A stretch of 64,000 nucleotides of DNA from a virus. Positions 1 to 9,152 of the stretch are shown here, one piece after another. Under the pieces are notes generated by a model that was not told the origin of the DNA, searched no databases, and saw only the letters and a program-made list of their open reading frames with translations. A program made the translations under genes and the position numbers. Where the stretch lies: IMG/VR virus record IMGVR_UViG_3300030090_003700, positions 1-64,000 of that record; one strand, given 5' to 3'. How positions within the stretch are numbered: position 1 is the first letter of the stretch; every line of letters begins with the position of its first letter.

Positions 1-1
1 T

Positions 2-25
2 GTTGAATATAATTTAGAGTATTAA
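2..25 (+). CDS. C-terminal tail of an upstream gene (partial)
   Basis: The first bases are open in the frame starting at base 2 and end in a TAA at 23-25 whose last A is the first base of the next gene's ATG. A TAATG junction is common in this genome. Only seven residues (VEYNLEY) are visible, so no function can be given. The reading frame could be chance. Confidence 0.35.
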   Translation, partial: VEYNLEY

Positions 26-624
26 TGCAAAGTTTATTTGATTTTATAATTAAACCAAAAAAAGAAAGATACGAAAATATAAAACAAATTGGTGATCAAG
101 AGCTGATATTAAATTCAGAAATATCTAGTCATCAATTTGTTAGTCGTGTCGGCATCGTTCTAGCTATTCCTAAAGCCGAAGATACAGATATAAAGGTTGG
201 AGATGAGGTTATTATACATCATAATGTTTTTAGAAGATGGTATGACGTTAGGGGTATAGAAAGAAACAGTAGAAGTTATTGGGAAGAAAACAAATATTTT
301 GTTAAATCTGACCAAATATTTTTATACAAAAGAAATAATAAATGGCAAGCGCCAAAAGGTTATTGTTTTGTAAAACCAATTCAATCAAATAATATATTAT
401 TAGAAAAAGAAGTTCCATTAAGAGGCGTTATAAAATATGTTGATAAAGAACTTAAAGATATAAACGAAGGTGATTTAGTTGGGTTTACACCAAGCAGTGA
501 ATTTGAATTTATTGTTGATGGTGAAAGATTATATAGAGTATTAACTAATTCAATATCTATTAAGTATGAACGTCAAGGAAACGAAAAAGAATATAATCCA
601 AGCTGGACAGAAAGCAGTAGATGA
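25..624 (+). CDS. Tandem GroES-like co-chaperonin fold protein
   Basis: 199 residues. Two GroES-like beta-barrel halves can be made out, about residues 15-95 and 105-190. Each has the co-chaperonin pattern of a Gly/Val-rich strand, then a 'GD.V' turn (GDEVIIHHNVF near residue 57; EGDLVGF near 147), and the second ends with a strand like GERLYRVL. This layout recalls phage proteins of the gp31/GroES fold, though a double copy is unusual. It lies just before the terminase and portal genes, so a role in folding capsid proteins with a GroEL ring is a fair inference. A separate GroEL/GroES pair lies at 48-49.8 kb. It could instead be a virion protein that reuses the fold. The gene overlaps the next one by 59 bp. 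Confidence 0.6.
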   Translation: MQSLFDFIIKPKKERYENIKQIGDQELILNSEISSHQFVSRVGIVLAIPKAEDTDIKVGDEVIIHHNVFRRWYDVRGIERNSRSYWEENKYFVKSDQIFLYKRNNKWQAPKGYCFVKPIQSNNILLEKEVPLRGVIKYVDKELKDINEGDLVGFTPSSEFEFIVDGERLYRVLTNSISIKYERQGNEKEYNPSWTESSR

Positions 625-838
625 GCTAATTAAAGTTGCTAAAGAGCCTATTGTTGATTCAGATGATGATATATCTGCTGACAGATTAAAAAATGCAGCA
701 GCTACAAAAAAACTTGCAATATTTGATGCGTTTGAAATATTAAATCGTATCGAAGAAGAAAAAGCTTTATTAGATAATAAACCTTTAGAAAATAAAGAAA
801 AAAGTTTTTCAGGGTTTGCAGAAAGAAGATCTAAGTAA
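566..838 (+). CDS. Putative small terminase subunit
   Basis: 90 residues, charged and probably all helical, with no recognised motif. It sits directly before the large terminase and their stop and start codons overlap (TAATG at 836-840), the usual place for a small terminase subunit that recognises the phage DNA for packaging. It is shorter than most small terminases and has no clear helix-turn-helix, so the call rests on position. The start overlaps the GroES-like gene by 59 bp; Met1 begins MNVKETKKN and there is no later Met before the conserved-looking helices. Confidence 0.45.
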   Translation: MNVKETKKNIIQAGQKAVDELIKVAKEPIVDSDDDISADRLKNAAATKKLAIFDAFEILNRIEEEKALLDNKPLENKEKSFSGFAERRSK

Positions 839-3057
839 TGTATAAGCAAACATTGTATAGCATTATAGAGCCTATAAAAATTAATACAATCAAACGGCTT
901 AATAAAGCAAAAAAATGGAAATACGGCTATAATAAAGAACATGATGTTATTGTTATAAGCAAGACAGGAATGATTGGTGAAATATATGAAATACAAAATC
1001 TTAGAATAGCTTTACCAAAACAACCAAAGCAAGTATTCAAGGGTAATGATAAATGGGAGGCCCAAGAGTACCCAAAAGAATTACAAAAAATAAAAACTAT
1101 ATTTGACTGGAGAGAGCTGCCAGCAGATTTTAAAAACAGATGGCATGCGTATATCGATAATGAATTCACTAAAAGAGAAGAGGGTTTTTGGTTTTATAAC
1201 AAAGGCGTTCCTACTTACATTAGTGGCACTCATTACATGTACTTGCAGTGGACTAAGATTGACGTCGGGAAGCCAGAGTTTAGAGAGGCAAATAGATTAT
1301 TCTTTATTTTCTGGGAAGCTTGTAAGGCAGATCCACGATCCTATGGGATGTGTTACCTTAAGAACAGGCGTTCCGGGTTTTCTTTCATGGCATCAGGAGA
1401 GACTGTTAACTTGGCAACCATATCAAGTGACAGTAGGTATGGTATATTATCCAAGTCCGGTGCTGATGCAAAGAAGATGTTCACAGATAAGGTGGTACCC
1501 ATATCAGTTAATTATCCATTCTTTTTCAAGCCCATCCAGGACGGGATGGACCGTCCAAAGACCGAGCTTGCCTACCGTGTCCCAGCCAGTAAGTTTACCA
1601 GAAGAAAACTTACCACCAACGAAGCCGTTGAGGATATACAAGGACTTGACACGACCATCGATTGGAAGAACACCGGTGATAACTCCTACGACGGTGAGAA
1701 GCTCGCCCTCCTCGTACATGACGAAGCCGGTAAATGGGAGAGGCCAGAGAACATTCTCAACAACTGGAGGGTTACGAAAACCACGTTAAGATTAGGTAGT
1801 AGGGTTATAGGAAAATGTATGATGGGTTCAACAAGTAACTCAGCAGATAAAGGAGGAGAAAACTTTAAAAAATTATACCATGATTCAGACGTTACCAAAA
1901 GAAACCGCAACGGACAGACTCGTAGCGGATTATATAGTTTGTTCATTCCTATGGAATGGAATTACGAAGGATTCATTGATTCTTATGGATTACCTGTATT
2001 CGACACCCCAGATGCGATCGTTCAAGACCCTTACGGAGATGAAATTACAACAGGAGTTATTGAGCATTGGGAAAACGAAGTTGAAGGCTTAAAGCAAGAT
2101 CAAGATGCTTTAAATGAATTTTATAGACAGTTTCCAAGAACAGAAGAACATGCGTTTAGAGACGAAACAAAAAATAGTATATTTAATTTAGCAAAAATTT
2201 ACGAACAAATTGATTACAATGATGAAGTCGCAAATCTGTCGCAAGTTACCGTTGGCAGCTTTACGTGGCAAAATGGAATTAAAGACACAAAAGTCCAGTT
2301 TACGCCAAATCCTAACGGAAGGTTTAAAATCAGCTGGGTTCCGGGTGTAAGACTACAAAATAATGTTATAACTAAAAATGGCATTAAATATCCTGGCAAT
2401 GAACATATGGGTGCTTTTGGATGTGACAGTTATGATATATCTGGAACAACTGATGGCCAAGGATCAAAAGGTTCTTTACATGGATTAACTAAATTTAGTA
2501 TGGAAGAGGCTCCAGCAAATCATTTCTTTTTAGAATATATTGCAAGACCTCAAACTGCTGAAATGTTTTTTGAAGATGTGTTAATGGCTTTAGTATTTTA
2601 TGGAATGCCATTGTTAGCAGAAAACAATAAACCTAGATTATTATATTATTTAAAAAGAAGAGGCTATAGAGGATATTCAATGAATAGACCCGATAAAGCT
2701 AGAAACAAATTATCAGTTACAGAAAAAGAAATAGGCGGCATACCTAATTCAAGCGAAGATATAAGACAAGCTCACGCTGCTGCAATTGAAACATATATCA
2801 ATGACTATGTTGGTATTATTAATGATGGGGAATACGGAACATTATATTTTAATAGAACATTAAACGATTGGGCAAAGTTTGATATAAACAAAAGAACAAA
2901 GTTTGATGCAGCTATAAGTTCAGGTCTAGCAATAATGGCTTGTAATAAAAATAAATACCGTCCATCAGCAGAAAGAATAAAACAAAAAGTTAATATTACT
3001 TTAAGTAAATACGAAAATAAAGGAACTATATCAAAAATTATAAAAAATTATGGCTGA
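838..3057 (+). CDS. terL: Terminase large subunit (packaging ATPase-nuclease)
   Basis: 739 residues, the motor that cuts concatemers and pumps DNA into the prohead. An N-terminal ATPase half holds a degenerate Walker A-like stretch (NRRSGFSFMASGET, about residues 175-190) and a Walker B LALLVHDEAGKWE with Asp295-Glu296. It is followed by the adaptor-like MMGSTSNSADKGGENFKKL. The RNase H-type nuclease half starts near residue 525 (AFGCDSYDISG), giving the first acidic residue. The protein is longer than the usual 500-600 residues. Part of the ATPase region (about 1230-1800) has a base composition unlike the rest of the gene (see separate entry). The gene overlaps the portal start by 8 bp, so the two are translationally coupled. 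Confidence 0.85.
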   Translation: MYKQTLYSIIEPIKINTIKRLNKAKKWKYGYNKEHDVIVISKTGMIGEIYEIQNLRIALPKQPKQVFKGNDKWEAQEYPKELQKIKTIFDWRELPADFKNRWHAYIDNEFTKREEGFWFYNKGVPTYISGTHYMYLQWTKIDVGKPEFREANRLFFIFWEACKADPRSYGMCYLKNRRSGFSFMASGETVNLATISSDSRYGILSKSGADAKKMFTDKVVPISVNYPFFFKPIQDGMDRPKTELAYRVPASKFTRRKLTTNEAVEDIQGLDTTIDWKNTGDNSYDGEKLALLVHDEAGKWERPENILNNWRVTKTTLRLGSRVIGKCMMGSTSNSADKGGENFKKLYHDSDVTKRNRNGQTRSGLYSLFIPMEWNYEGFIDSYGLPVFDTPDAIVQDPYGDEITTGVIEHWENEVEGLKQDQDALNEFYRQFPRTEEHAFRDETKNSIFNLAKIYEQIDYNDEVANLSQVTVGSFTWQNGIKDTKVQFTPNPNGRFKISWVPGVRLQNNVITKNGIKYPGNEHMGAFGCDSYDISGTTDGQGSKGSLHGLTKFSMEEAPANHFFLEYIARPQTAEMFFEDVLMALVFYGMPLLAENNKPRLLYYLKRRGYRGYSMNRPDKARNKLSVTEKEIGGIPNSSEDIRQAHAAAIETYINDYVGIINDGEYGTLYFNRTLNDWAKFDINKRTKFDAAISSGLAIMACNKNKYRPSAERIKQKVNITLSKYENKGTISKIIKNYG
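1230..1800 (+). other. GC-rich recoded patch inside terL
   Basis: By hand count, 1561-1800 is about 50% G+C, while 2521-2640 of the same gene is about 30%. Codons such as ACC, CTC, TCC and GTC are frequent here and rare elsewhere in the gene. The protein frame stays open and the Walker B motif lies in the patch. A gene-conversion tract left by an intron or homing endonuclease, recent exchange with another phage, or an embedded packaging signal would all fit. Confidence 0.6.
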
Positions 3058-5473
3058 ATCAGTTATGAAAAACTACTTTCCAAGTCAAGCAGTTAGTGAT
3101 GATGAAAAATTATCATTTGCTTATGGCTTAGAAATCGCAAAAGCTATAGAAAATGAATGGTTTAAAAAATCATCTGGAGTTAATAGATATTTACAAAATC
3201 AAAATAATTTTCATAAATTAAGATTATACGCAAGAGGCGAACAAAGTATACAAAAATATAAAGATGAATTATCTATTAACGGTGATTTGTCATATCTTAA
3301 TTTAGATTGGAAGCCAGTACCTATTATACCTAAGTTTGTAGATATAGTTGTAAACGGCATTGCTGAGAGAACTTATGATATTAAAGCATATTCACAAGAT
3401 CCATCTGGTGTTAATCAAAGAACAGCTTACATGCAACGTATCTTAACTGATATGAAAACTCAACCTATAACTCAATTTATTCAACAAAATTTTGGTATAA
3501 ATTTACAATCTATGCCTACACAAGATTTACCTGATAATAATGAAGAGTTAGAATTACATATGCAGTTAAATTATAAGCAGGCTATTGAAATAGCTGAGGA
3601 ACAAGCTATTCAAACTGTTTTTAATATGAACAGCTATGAATTAATAAAGAAAAGGTTTTATTATGACCTAGCTGTTTTAGGTATGGGCTGTGTTAAAAAT
3701 ACATTTAATACTTCTGAAGGTATAAAAATAGAATATGTAGATCCTGCAAATTTAGTATATTCACATACGGAATCACCTTATTTTGATGATATTTATTATA
3801 TAGGTGAAATGAAAAAAATTACTTTAACTGATTTAAAGAAAGAATTTCCAGATTTTACAGATGAAGATATACAAGCTTTAATAAAAAATGCTGGCGGTAA
3901 TTATAATTTATATAATAGATATACAGCAGGCTCAGATAAAACAGATAATAATATAATAGAAGTTTTATATTTTAATTATAAAACATATATGAATGAAGTT
4001 TATAAAGTAAAAGAAACTTCAACTGGTGCAGAAAAAATTATTAAAAAATCTGACGCGTTTAATCCGCCCACAACTAAAGGTTTAAGATTTGAGCGTATTG
4101 CAAAAAATGTAGAAGTCTTATATGAAGGTGTATATATACCTGGCGCTAAAAAACTTTTAAAATGGAATCTTTGTGAAAATATGTTGCGTGAAAAAAGCGA
4201 TGTAAACAAAGTAAAAATGAATTATTCTATAGTTGCACCTAGAATATATAATGGTAAAATTGAATCATTAGTTAGTAGAATAACTAGTTTTGCTGATATG
4301 ATTCAGTTAACACATTTAAAAATACAACAAATTCTTTCCAGAATGGTTCCCGATGGTGTATATGTTGATGCCGATGGATTAGCTGAAATTGATTTAGGAA
4401 ATGGAAGCAACTATAATCCACAAGAGGCATTAAACATGTTTTTCCAAACTGGTAGTATAATTGGTAGATCATTTACGTCTGATGGCGATATAAATCCAGG
4501 TAAAATACCAATACAAGAAATAAATAATTCAGCTGGAACAGGCAAACTATCTGCTTTAATTAGTACATATAATTATTATATGCAGATGATTAGAGATGCT
4601 ACAGGTTTAAATGAAGCTAAAGACGCTAGTACACCTGATAGAAACGCTTTAGTTGGTGTACAAAAATTAGCCGCTGCAAATAGTAATACTGCAACTAGAC
4701 ATATACTACAAAGCGGTTTATTTTTAACTACAGAAACAGCGGAAAAAATATCATTAAGAATATCTGATGTTTTAGAATATTCGCCAACAGCAAGTGCTTT
4801 TGTGCAAGCTATTGGTTCTCACAATGTTGCTACATTACAAGAAATGTCAGAATTACATTTACATGACTTTGGTATATTTTTGGAATTAGAGCCAGATGAA
4901 GAAGAAAAACAAATGTTAGAAAATAACATACAGGTTGCAATTGGGCAAAATAATATTCATCTTGAAGACGCAATTGATATTAGAATGATAAAGAATGTTA
5001 AACTAGCAAATCAATTGTTAAAACTTAGAAGAAAAAAGAAATCACAAGAGGATCAGCAAAAAGCACAAGCAAATATTCAAGCTCAAGCCCAAGCAAATGC
5101 GCAAGCACAACAAGTAGCAGCTCAAGCTGAAGTTCAAAAGCAGCAAGCTTTAACTCAAAGTAAAATACAGCTAGAGCAAGCAAAAGGTCAGCTTGAAATG
5201 AATAAATTAATGGCTGAAGCTAATTTAAAGAAAGAATTAATGAATTTAGAGTTCCAAATGAACATGCAATTACATGGAGCTAAGAATGATATTGAAAAAC
5301 AAAAATTAAAAGAAAAAGAAGATCGTAAAGATGAGAGAACTAAAATACAGGCTTCTCAACAGAGCGAACTAATTAATCAGCGTAAAAATAATTTACCGCC
5401 TAAAAGCTTTGAATCAGGTGGAAATGATATTTTAAGCGGTGATTTTGACTTAGGTGCGTTTGAACCTAGGTAA
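3050..5473 (+). CDS. Portal protein
   Basis: 807 residues, the twelve-fold ring at the capsid vertex through which DNA enters and leaves. The call rests on order (terminase, portal, scaffold, capsid), size in the range of podoviral portals, and a long mixed alpha/beta N-terminal body with a helical stem. The last ~150 residues (about 650-800) are rich in Gln, Ala and Lys and read as a long coiled coil, like the C-terminal barrel of P22-type portals that projects into the capsid. The final residues turn acidic and Gly-rich (GGNDILSGDFDLG). It overlaps terL by 8 bp. Confidence 0.8.
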   Translation: MAESVMKNYFPSQAVSDDEKLSFAYGLEIAKAIENEWFKKSSGVNRYLQNQNNFHKLRLYARGEQSIQKYKDELSINGDLSYLNLDWKPVPIIPKFVDIVVNGIAERTYDIKAYSQDPSGVNQRTAYMQRILTDMKTQPITQFIQQNFGINLQSMPTQDLPDNNEELELHMQLNYKQAIEIAEEQAIQTVFNMNSYELIKKRFYYDLAVLGMGCVKNTFNTSEGIKIEYVDPANLVYSHTESPYFDDIYYIGEMKKITLTDLKKEFPDFTDEDIQALIKNAGGNYNLYNRYTAGSDKTDNNIIEVLYFNYKTYMNEVYKVKETSTGAEKIIKKSDAFNPPTTKGLRFERIAKNVEVLYEGVYIPGAKKLLKWNLCENMLREKSDVNKVKMNYSIVAPRIYNGKIESLVSRITSFADMIQLTHLKIQQILSRMVPDGVYVDADGLAEIDLGNGSNYNPQEALNMFFQTGSIIGRSFTSDGDINPGKIPIQEINNSAGTGKLSALISTYNYYMQMIRDATGLNEAKDASTPDRNALVGVQKLAAANSNTATRHILQSGLFLTTETAEKISLRISDVLEYSPTASAFVQAIGSHNVATLQEMSELHLHDFGIFLELEPDEEEKQMLENNIQVAIGQNNIHLEDAIDIRMIKNVKLANQLLKLRRKKKSQEDQQKAQANIQAQAQANAQAQQVAAQAEVQKQQALTQSKIQLEQAKGQLEMNKLMAEANLKKELMNLEFQMNMQLHGAKNDIEKQKLKEKEDRKDERTKIQASQQSELINQRKNNLPPKSFESGGNDILSGDFDLGAFEPR

Positions 5474-5506
5474 TATATAAATTGTATAATCATATAATAT
5501 TTTATT

Positions 5507-6754
5507 ATGGCAGAAGAAATTAAAGCAAAAGTTGTAGAGACAGAAGAATTGTCTATACAAGAAAAAGAACAAGAAGTACAAAAAAATGCTGGATTTGACG
5601 AAGAATCGGGTATGTACAAAGTAGATTTAACACAACCACCAAAACAGCAAGAAGATGCCGTTCAAGAACAAGAAACAAAAGATAGCGTGTCTAGCGGAAG
5701 CAGCGAGAATGAAGAAGCTGGGCAAGAAGCCGAAGTGGGATTGCAAGAAATACGACAAGAAGAAGAAGAAGTAATTGAAGAGCCACAAGAAGAGGCGGTA
5801 TTAGAAGAAATTACAGATGAAGAAGATACAGTTGACAATACAGGAGTGGAAACAAGCACTGAAGTTACCAACTCCCCACCGCAACAAGAAGAAGTATTAC
5901 CGGAAGCTAAAGCACAAGAATCAATAGAATATCCGGAAAATATTCAAGACTTAGTTAGGTTTATAAATGAAACTGGTGGTACATTGCAAGATTATGTTGA
6001 ATTGAATAAGGATTATGAAAAGTTTGATAACATGGATTTATTGCATGAATATTATACTAAAACTAAACCTCATTTATCATCAGATGAAATTGTATTTTTA
6101 ATTGATGATAAATATAATTTTGACGAGGAAGTAGATGATCCTAAAGATGTTAAAAGAAAAAAATTACTTTTTAAAGAAGAAGTTGCACATGCAAAGCAAC
6201 AATTAAATCTACAAAAAGATAATTATTATAAAGAAATTAAAGCTGGTAATAGATTAACTCCTGAAGCTAAAGAAGCATTAGACTTTTTTAATAGATATAA
6301 TAAGGAGAATGAACAGCAACAAGAAATAGCGCAAATCCAAAGAGATGCGTTTAACAATAAAACCAATTCGCTTTTTAACGATAAGTTCAAAGGTTTTGAA
6401 TATAATGTCGGAGATAAGAGATTTAGGTTTAATGTGAAAAATGTAAATAAGGTTAAAGAAACCCAGGGCGACATTAATAACTTTACTAAGAAGTTCTTAG
6501 ATACAGAGAATAAAATGGCTGATGCTGCTGGTTATCATAAAGCTTTATTTACCGCGATGAATCCCGACGCTATTGCTCAACACTTTTATGAGCAAGGTAA
6601 AGCAGATGCTATTAAAGAATCTGTTAAGTCTGCAAAAAACATTAATATGAACCCACGGTCAGCGCACCAAGAGGTAGAAGTTGGTGGTATAAAAGCAAAA
6701 GTTATTAGTGGAGATGATTTGTCAGGAATTAAACTAAAATTAAAAAATTATTAA
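5507..6754 (+). CDS. Putative scaffolding protein
   Basis: 415 residues. The first ~150 are extremely acidic and Gln-rich (runs such as EEEEVIEEPQEEAVLEE), followed by a charged helical region and a basic C-terminus (KAKVISGDDLSGIKLKLKN). An acidic, helical, low-complexity protein between portal and major capsid is typical of a scaffold that shapes the prohead and then leaves. No protease motif is visible, so whether it is cleaved is unknown. A head-maturation cofactor is an alternative. Confidence 0.65.
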   Translation: MAEEIKAKVVETEELSIQEKEQEVQKNAGFDEESGMYKVDLTQPPKQQEDAVQEQETKDSVSSGSSENEEAGQEAEVGLQEIRQEEEEVIEEPQEEAVLEEITDEEDTVDNTGVETSTEVTNSPPQQEEVLPEAKAQESIEYPENIQDLVRFINETGGTLQDYVELNKDYEKFDNMDLLHEYYTKTKPHLSSDEIVFLIDDKYNFDEEVDDPKDVKRKKLLFKEEVAHAKQQLNLQKDNYYKEIKAGNRLTPEAKEALDFFNRYNKENEQQQEIAQIQRDAFNNKTNSLFNDKFKGFEYNVGDKRFRFNVKNVNKVKETQGDINNFTKKFLDTENKMADAAGYHKALFTAMNPDAIAQHFYEQGKADAIKESVKSAKNINMNPRSAHQEVEVGGIKAKVISGDDLSGIKLKLKNY

Positions 6755-6766
6755 AACTTTTGAAAA

Positions 6767-8236
6767 ATGGCAAACAATAATGTAAATTTTGCTGGCCCAG
6801 TGGCTGGCAGTATAGTTACTCCTGCGGCTCAAAAAATGACGCTTACAAGTAACTATTTAAATTTTCATGGTACAGGTGGAAAAAACTGGTCACAACAGTA
6901 TCTACCTGAACTATACGCTCAAGAAGTTGAAAGATACGGAAATAGATCTGTTTCTTCATTTTTGAGAATGGTAGGTGCTGAAATGCCTATGGCTTCTGAT
7001 CAAGTTATTTGGTCTGAACAAGGTAGATTACACCTAGCATATGAAGGTTCTGTAAACATAGAAACTGGAGTAGTTACATCAATTACAGGAATCGATTCAG
7101 GTGCAACAGAGGCTCACGCAGTAAGAAAAGGAGCAACTGTAGTAGCTGTAGTAGAAGGGGTTGTATTTAAAGGATTTGTATCAGCTGGAGTTGAAGCTGC
7201 TACTAACACATTGACTATTTTACCTTACGGCGCAGAAAATATCAACGATTTAGCTGGTACATCTGCAAGTGGTAGTAAAGCTATTAAATTCTTTGTATAC
7301 GGTTCTGAATTTGGAAAAGGAACTGACAGCATGGCAAATTCTGTAGAGCCTGTGTTTAAATCTTTCACTAACAGACCAATGATTATCAAAGATCACTTTG
7401 AAATTTCTGGTTCTGATACAGCTCAGATTGGTTGGGTTGAAGTAAGTGGAGAGGCTGGACAATCAGGTTACTTATGGTATATGAAGGCTGAAGGTGACAC
7501 TAGAGTTAGATTTGAAGATTATTTAGAAATGACTATGATTGAAGCAGAAAAAGTAGTTACATCAGATACTGCTACTGCTGATTCACAACTTCATGATTTA
7601 GCTGGAGGTGGCGTTCAAGGTTCTGAAGGATTATTAGCTGCAATTGGAAACAGAGGTATAGTAGCAACAAATCAATTTGATGCGTCTACAACTGCCCCTG
7701 ATAAACTTGCTGAATTTGATTCTTTATTAAAAGAATTAGACAAGCAAGGTGCAATTGAAGAAAATATGTTATTCTTAAACAGAGACGCGAATCTTTACAT
7801 CGATGATTTATTAGCAGGATTAAACCCTAATATTTCAACAGGAGTAAACTTTGGTGTATTTGAAAACTCTGAAAACATGGCACTTAATTTAGGATTCTCT
7901 GGATTTAGAAGAGGTTCTTATGACTTTTACAAAACTGATTGGAAATATCTTAATGATAAATCTACAAGAGGTTTAGTAGGGGGATTAAAAGGACTTTTAG
8001 TACCTGCTGGTACATCTTCGGTTTATGACCAACAATTAGGTAAAAATGTTAGAAGACCTTTCTTACACGTAAGATATAGAGCTTCTGAAATGGATGATAG
8101 AAGAATGAAGTCTTGGATTACTGGATCAGTTGGCGGAGCTACTGCATCAGGTATTGACAAAATGGAGATTCACTATCTTTCTGAAAGATGTTTAGTAACG
8201 CAAGCTGCTAACAACTTTATCAGATTTGACTCTTAA
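6767..8236 (+). CDS. Major capsid protein
   Basis: 489 residues, taken as the HK97-fold shell subunit from its place after portal and scaffold, its size, and the absence of low-complexity sequence. The body is Gly/Ala-rich with regular hydrophobic strands; the C-terminus (residues ~440-489) holds RPFLHVRYRASEMDDRRM and a final beta segment, as in other marine podovirus capsids. A strong hairpin terminator follows only 10 bp after the stop, which fits a need for high capsid mRNA level or stability. No decoration or insertion domain is obvious apart from a Gly/Thr-rich region at ~100-180. Confidence 0.8.
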   Translation: MANNNVNFAGPVAGSIVTPAAQKMTLTSNYLNFHGTGGKNWSQQYLPELYAQEVERYGNRSVSSFLRMVGAEMPMASDQVIWSEQGRLHLAYEGSVNIETGVVTSITGIDSGATEAHAVRKGATVVAVVEGVVFKGFVSAGVEAATNTLTILPYGAENINDLAGTSASGSKAIKFFVYGSEFGKGTDSMANSVEPVFKSFTNRPMIIKDHFEISGSDTAQIGWVEVSGEAGQSGYLWYMKAEGDTRVRFEDYLEMTMIEAEKVVTSDTATADSQLHDLAGGGVQGSEGLLAAIGNRGIVATNQFDASTTAPDKLAEFDSLLKELDKQGAIEENMLFLNRDANLYIDDLLAGLNPNISTGVNFGVFENSENMALNLGFSGFRRGSYDFYKTDWKYLNDKSTRGLVGGLKGLLVPAGTSSVYDQQLGKNVRRPFLHVRYRASEMDDRRMKSWITGSVGGATASGIDKMEIHYLSERCLVTQAANNFIRFDS

Positions 8237-8246
8237 CAATTAATAT

Positions 8247-8283
8247 AAAGGAATGGGTGCTTCGGCACCCTGCCCTTTTATTT
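8247..8283 (+). terminator. Rho-independent terminator after the capsid gene
   Basis: A GGGTGC/GCACCC stem (8255-8260 with 8265-8270) is closed by a UUCG tetraloop. An outer AAAGG/CCTTT helix (8247-8251 with 8274-8278) is followed by a T-rich run. It probably lets capsid mRNA accumulate above downstream message. Confidence 0.85.
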
Positions 8284-8305
8284 TAAACTTTTATTATATT
8301 ATATT

Positions 8306-9097
8306 ATGGAAAAAATAAAAAAAGAAAAAGTTGTTGAACAAAAAGTTGTTCAACCAAAAGCAGAAATTAAAAAACCTGCAAAACCAAAATACAGAGACAA
8401 AGTGTATGAATTAAATTTAAATCAAACACCTATTGTATATGTATTAAAAAGCAGAGGGCTTTATTGGTTTGATGAAGAAAAAGGATTTGAAAGAGAAATA
8501 AAATATTGCGAAAATCAAAAAACAATATTTGTTGATGAAATGAAAGGACCAGAAAGATTGAGCCATATTATTTTTAGAGATGGACAACTATATGTTCCAA
8601 AAGAAAAACAAACATTACAAACATTCTTAGATTATCATCCTTGGAATGGACAAAAATTTACTGAATACAATGCAGAAGTTATTGCTGAAAATGATATGGA
8701 ATATCTTGAAGTTGAAATTCAAGCTTTAAATACAGTCCAAACTTTAGATGTTGATAGAATGGAAGCTATATTAAGAACAGAACTTGGAAATAAGGTATCT
8801 AACATGAGTTCTAAGGAAATAAAAAGAGATTGCTTATTATTTGCTAGGCAAAACCCTTATTTATTCTTAGAATTAGCTAATGATGAAAATATAAATATTA
8901 GAAATATTGGAATTAAAGCTGTAGAAGCTGGTATTGTAAAACTATCAAATGATCAAAGAACATTTATGTGGGGATCAAACGATAGAAAACTTATGACGGT
9001 TCCATTTGATGAAAATCCATATTCTGCTTTAGCGGCATATTTTAAAACCGATGAAGGCGTTGAAGTATACCAAACAATTGAAAAGAAACTAAAGTAA
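8306..9097 (+). CDS. Conserved structural-region protein of unknown function
   Basis: 263 residues. A Lys/Glu-rich N-terminal tail (residues 1-35, EKIKKEKVVEQKVVQPKAE) is followed by a globular part with PIVYVLKSRGLYWFDEEK near residue 45 and a helical C-terminal half. I do not recognise the family. It lies alone between two terminators, right after the capsid gene, so it may be a minor head protein, a decoration protein or an assembly factor made in its own amount. Nothing suggests an enzyme. Confidence 0.55.
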   Translation: MEKIKKEKVVEQKVVQPKAEIKKPAKPKYRDKVYELNLNQTPIVYVLKSRGLYWFDEEKGFEREIKYCENQKTIFVDEMKGPERLSHIIFRDGQLYVPKEKQTLQTFLDYHPWNGQKFTEYNAEVIAENDMEYLEVEIQALNTVQTLDVDRMEAILRTELGNKVSNMSSKEIKRDCLLFARQNPYLFLELANDENINIRNIGIKAVEAGIVKLSNDQRTFMWGSNDRKLMTVPFDENPYSALAAYFKTDEGVEVYQTIEKKLK

Positions 9098-9105
9098 ACA
9101 CAATG

Positions 9106-9140
9106 TAGGTGAGGCCTGCTTTTGTGGGCCTTTAACCTAT
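9106..9140 (+). terminator. Hairpin terminator
   Basis: An AGGCC/GGCCT stem (9112-9116 with 9127-9131) lies inside an outer TAGGT/ACCTA helix (9106-9110 with 9135-9139). The T-run is weak, so read-through into the connector genes is likely. It may also protect the upstream mRNA. Confidence 0.6.
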
Positions 9141-9152
9141 AATAAAAATATA

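Noticed and set aside
1103-1789. A 228-codon open frame overlapping terL in another frame
   Set aside because: It lies in the GC-rich patch, where stops are rare, and its translation is Ser/Arg/Pro-rich without any motif; terL is clearly coding here.
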